Shown: positions 63,948-64,000 of the stretch, piece after piece | Layout: every line of letters starts with the position of its first letter | How positions within the stretch are numbered: the first letter of the stretch is position 1 | Source of the DNA: an uncultured Lachnospiraceae bacterium | GTDB lineage: Bacteria; Bacillota; Clostridia; Lachnospirales; Lachnospiraceae | Assembly: GCA_910584845.1 (NCBI GenBank) | Contig: CAJUDH010000012.1 | Coordinates: forward strand, 32,025 to 96,024 | DNA length: 64,000 bases | Direction of reading: 5' to 3' | Translations under genes and position numbers: made by a program | The notes under the pieces: generated by a model | What the model saw: only the letters and a program-made list of their open reading frames with translations | Databases searched by the model: none | What the model was told of the DNA's origin: nothing

Positions 63948-64000
63948 GTATTTTCCCTCCTTTGATAGTGAATCAGCGTTTTGCTGATCAGGGTTGAAAT
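63944..64000 (-). CDS. End of a sugar permease gene (partial)
   Basis: The last 18 codons and TGA of a gene entering from the right (ISTLISKTLIHYQRRENT). The 4-bp overlap with the MalG-type gene and the hydrophobic-then-basic end suggest the MalF-type partner permease. Confidence 0.6.
   Translation of the reverse strand: MSTLISKTLIHYQRRENT

Noticed and set aside
1..64000. CRISPR array, rRNA operon, prophage or replication origin
   Set aside because: No regularly spaced repeats, rRNA sequence, phage structural genes or dnaA-box cluster were seen; the only tandem repeat is the coding array at the left edge.

Overview
This 64 kb window looks like the chromosome of a Gram-positive anaerobe of the class Clostridia, most likely a member of the Lachnospiraceae. 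That is inference from gene content: mini-ribonuclease III next to rlmB and cysS, KdpD/KdpE beside Ktr-type potassium uptake, DUF4860 pilin operons, DUF5714, lipobox sugar-binding proteins and AGGAGG ribosome sites. Most genes are on the minus strand and GC-rich. An AT-rich stretch at about 40.4-48.5 kb is full of broken genes.

Layout. 0-0.9 kb: the 3' part of a repeat-bearing DUF4397 surface protein (plus strand). 0.9-7.1 kb: lactate dehydrogenase and a type IV pilus-like operon (transglutaminase, PilC/GspF, three pilin-like proteins, DUF4860, PilT). 7.2-12.1 kb: housekeeping block rlmB, mrnC, cysS, ispF, a lipid kinase and a PAP2 phosphatase. 12.3-12.7 kb: tRNA-Met with a consensus promoter and a run of hairpins. 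12.9-19.1 kb: KtrB-KtrA-KdpD-KdpE plus a glutamine amidotransferase. 19.4-23.2 kb: YitT, a ketopantoate-reductase-like enzyme and two unknown membrane-anchored proteins. 23.3-30.9 kb: a tricarboxylate block (aconitase-family hydratase, hybrid histidine kinase, OmpR-type regulator, CitMHS transporter). 31.1-33.4 kb: a two-gene ChrA transporter divergent from a LysR regulator. 33.5-39.6 kb: small metabolic genes (DUF5714, DUF2164, ACT, HD hydrolase, two GNATs, TauE/SafE permease, YunG-like protein, AbgA-like amidohydrolase).

39.7-48.5 kb is a decayed island. It holds recombinase pieces, a histidine-kinase/recombinase chimera, a serine hydrolase with one in-frame stop, an SLC13 permease tail, a frameshifted cell-wall-binding protein, an Rpn-type nuclease that still looks whole, an AbiU2-like remnant and an internally deleted IS256-family element. 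48.7-51.6 kb: a chemoreceptor, a broken MATE pump and an intact MarR regulator with matching operators at both genes.

51.8-61.6 kb is the most coherent accessory system. A divergent DeoR-type regulator faces a seven-gene operon: deoC, RbsC-like permease, sugar-binding lipoprotein, a single-chain fusion of an RbsC-like permease with an RbsA-like double ATPase, FGGY kinase, short-chain dehydrogenase and DapA-family aldolase. The shared promoter region carries inverted-repeat operators and a cre-like site over the -35 box. The likely role is uptake and oxidation/phosphorylation/aldol cleavage of a sugar or sugar acid whose identity the sequence does not give. 61.7-64 kb: a second sugar ABC system (family 1 binding protein, MalG-type permease, and the last codons of the partner permease).
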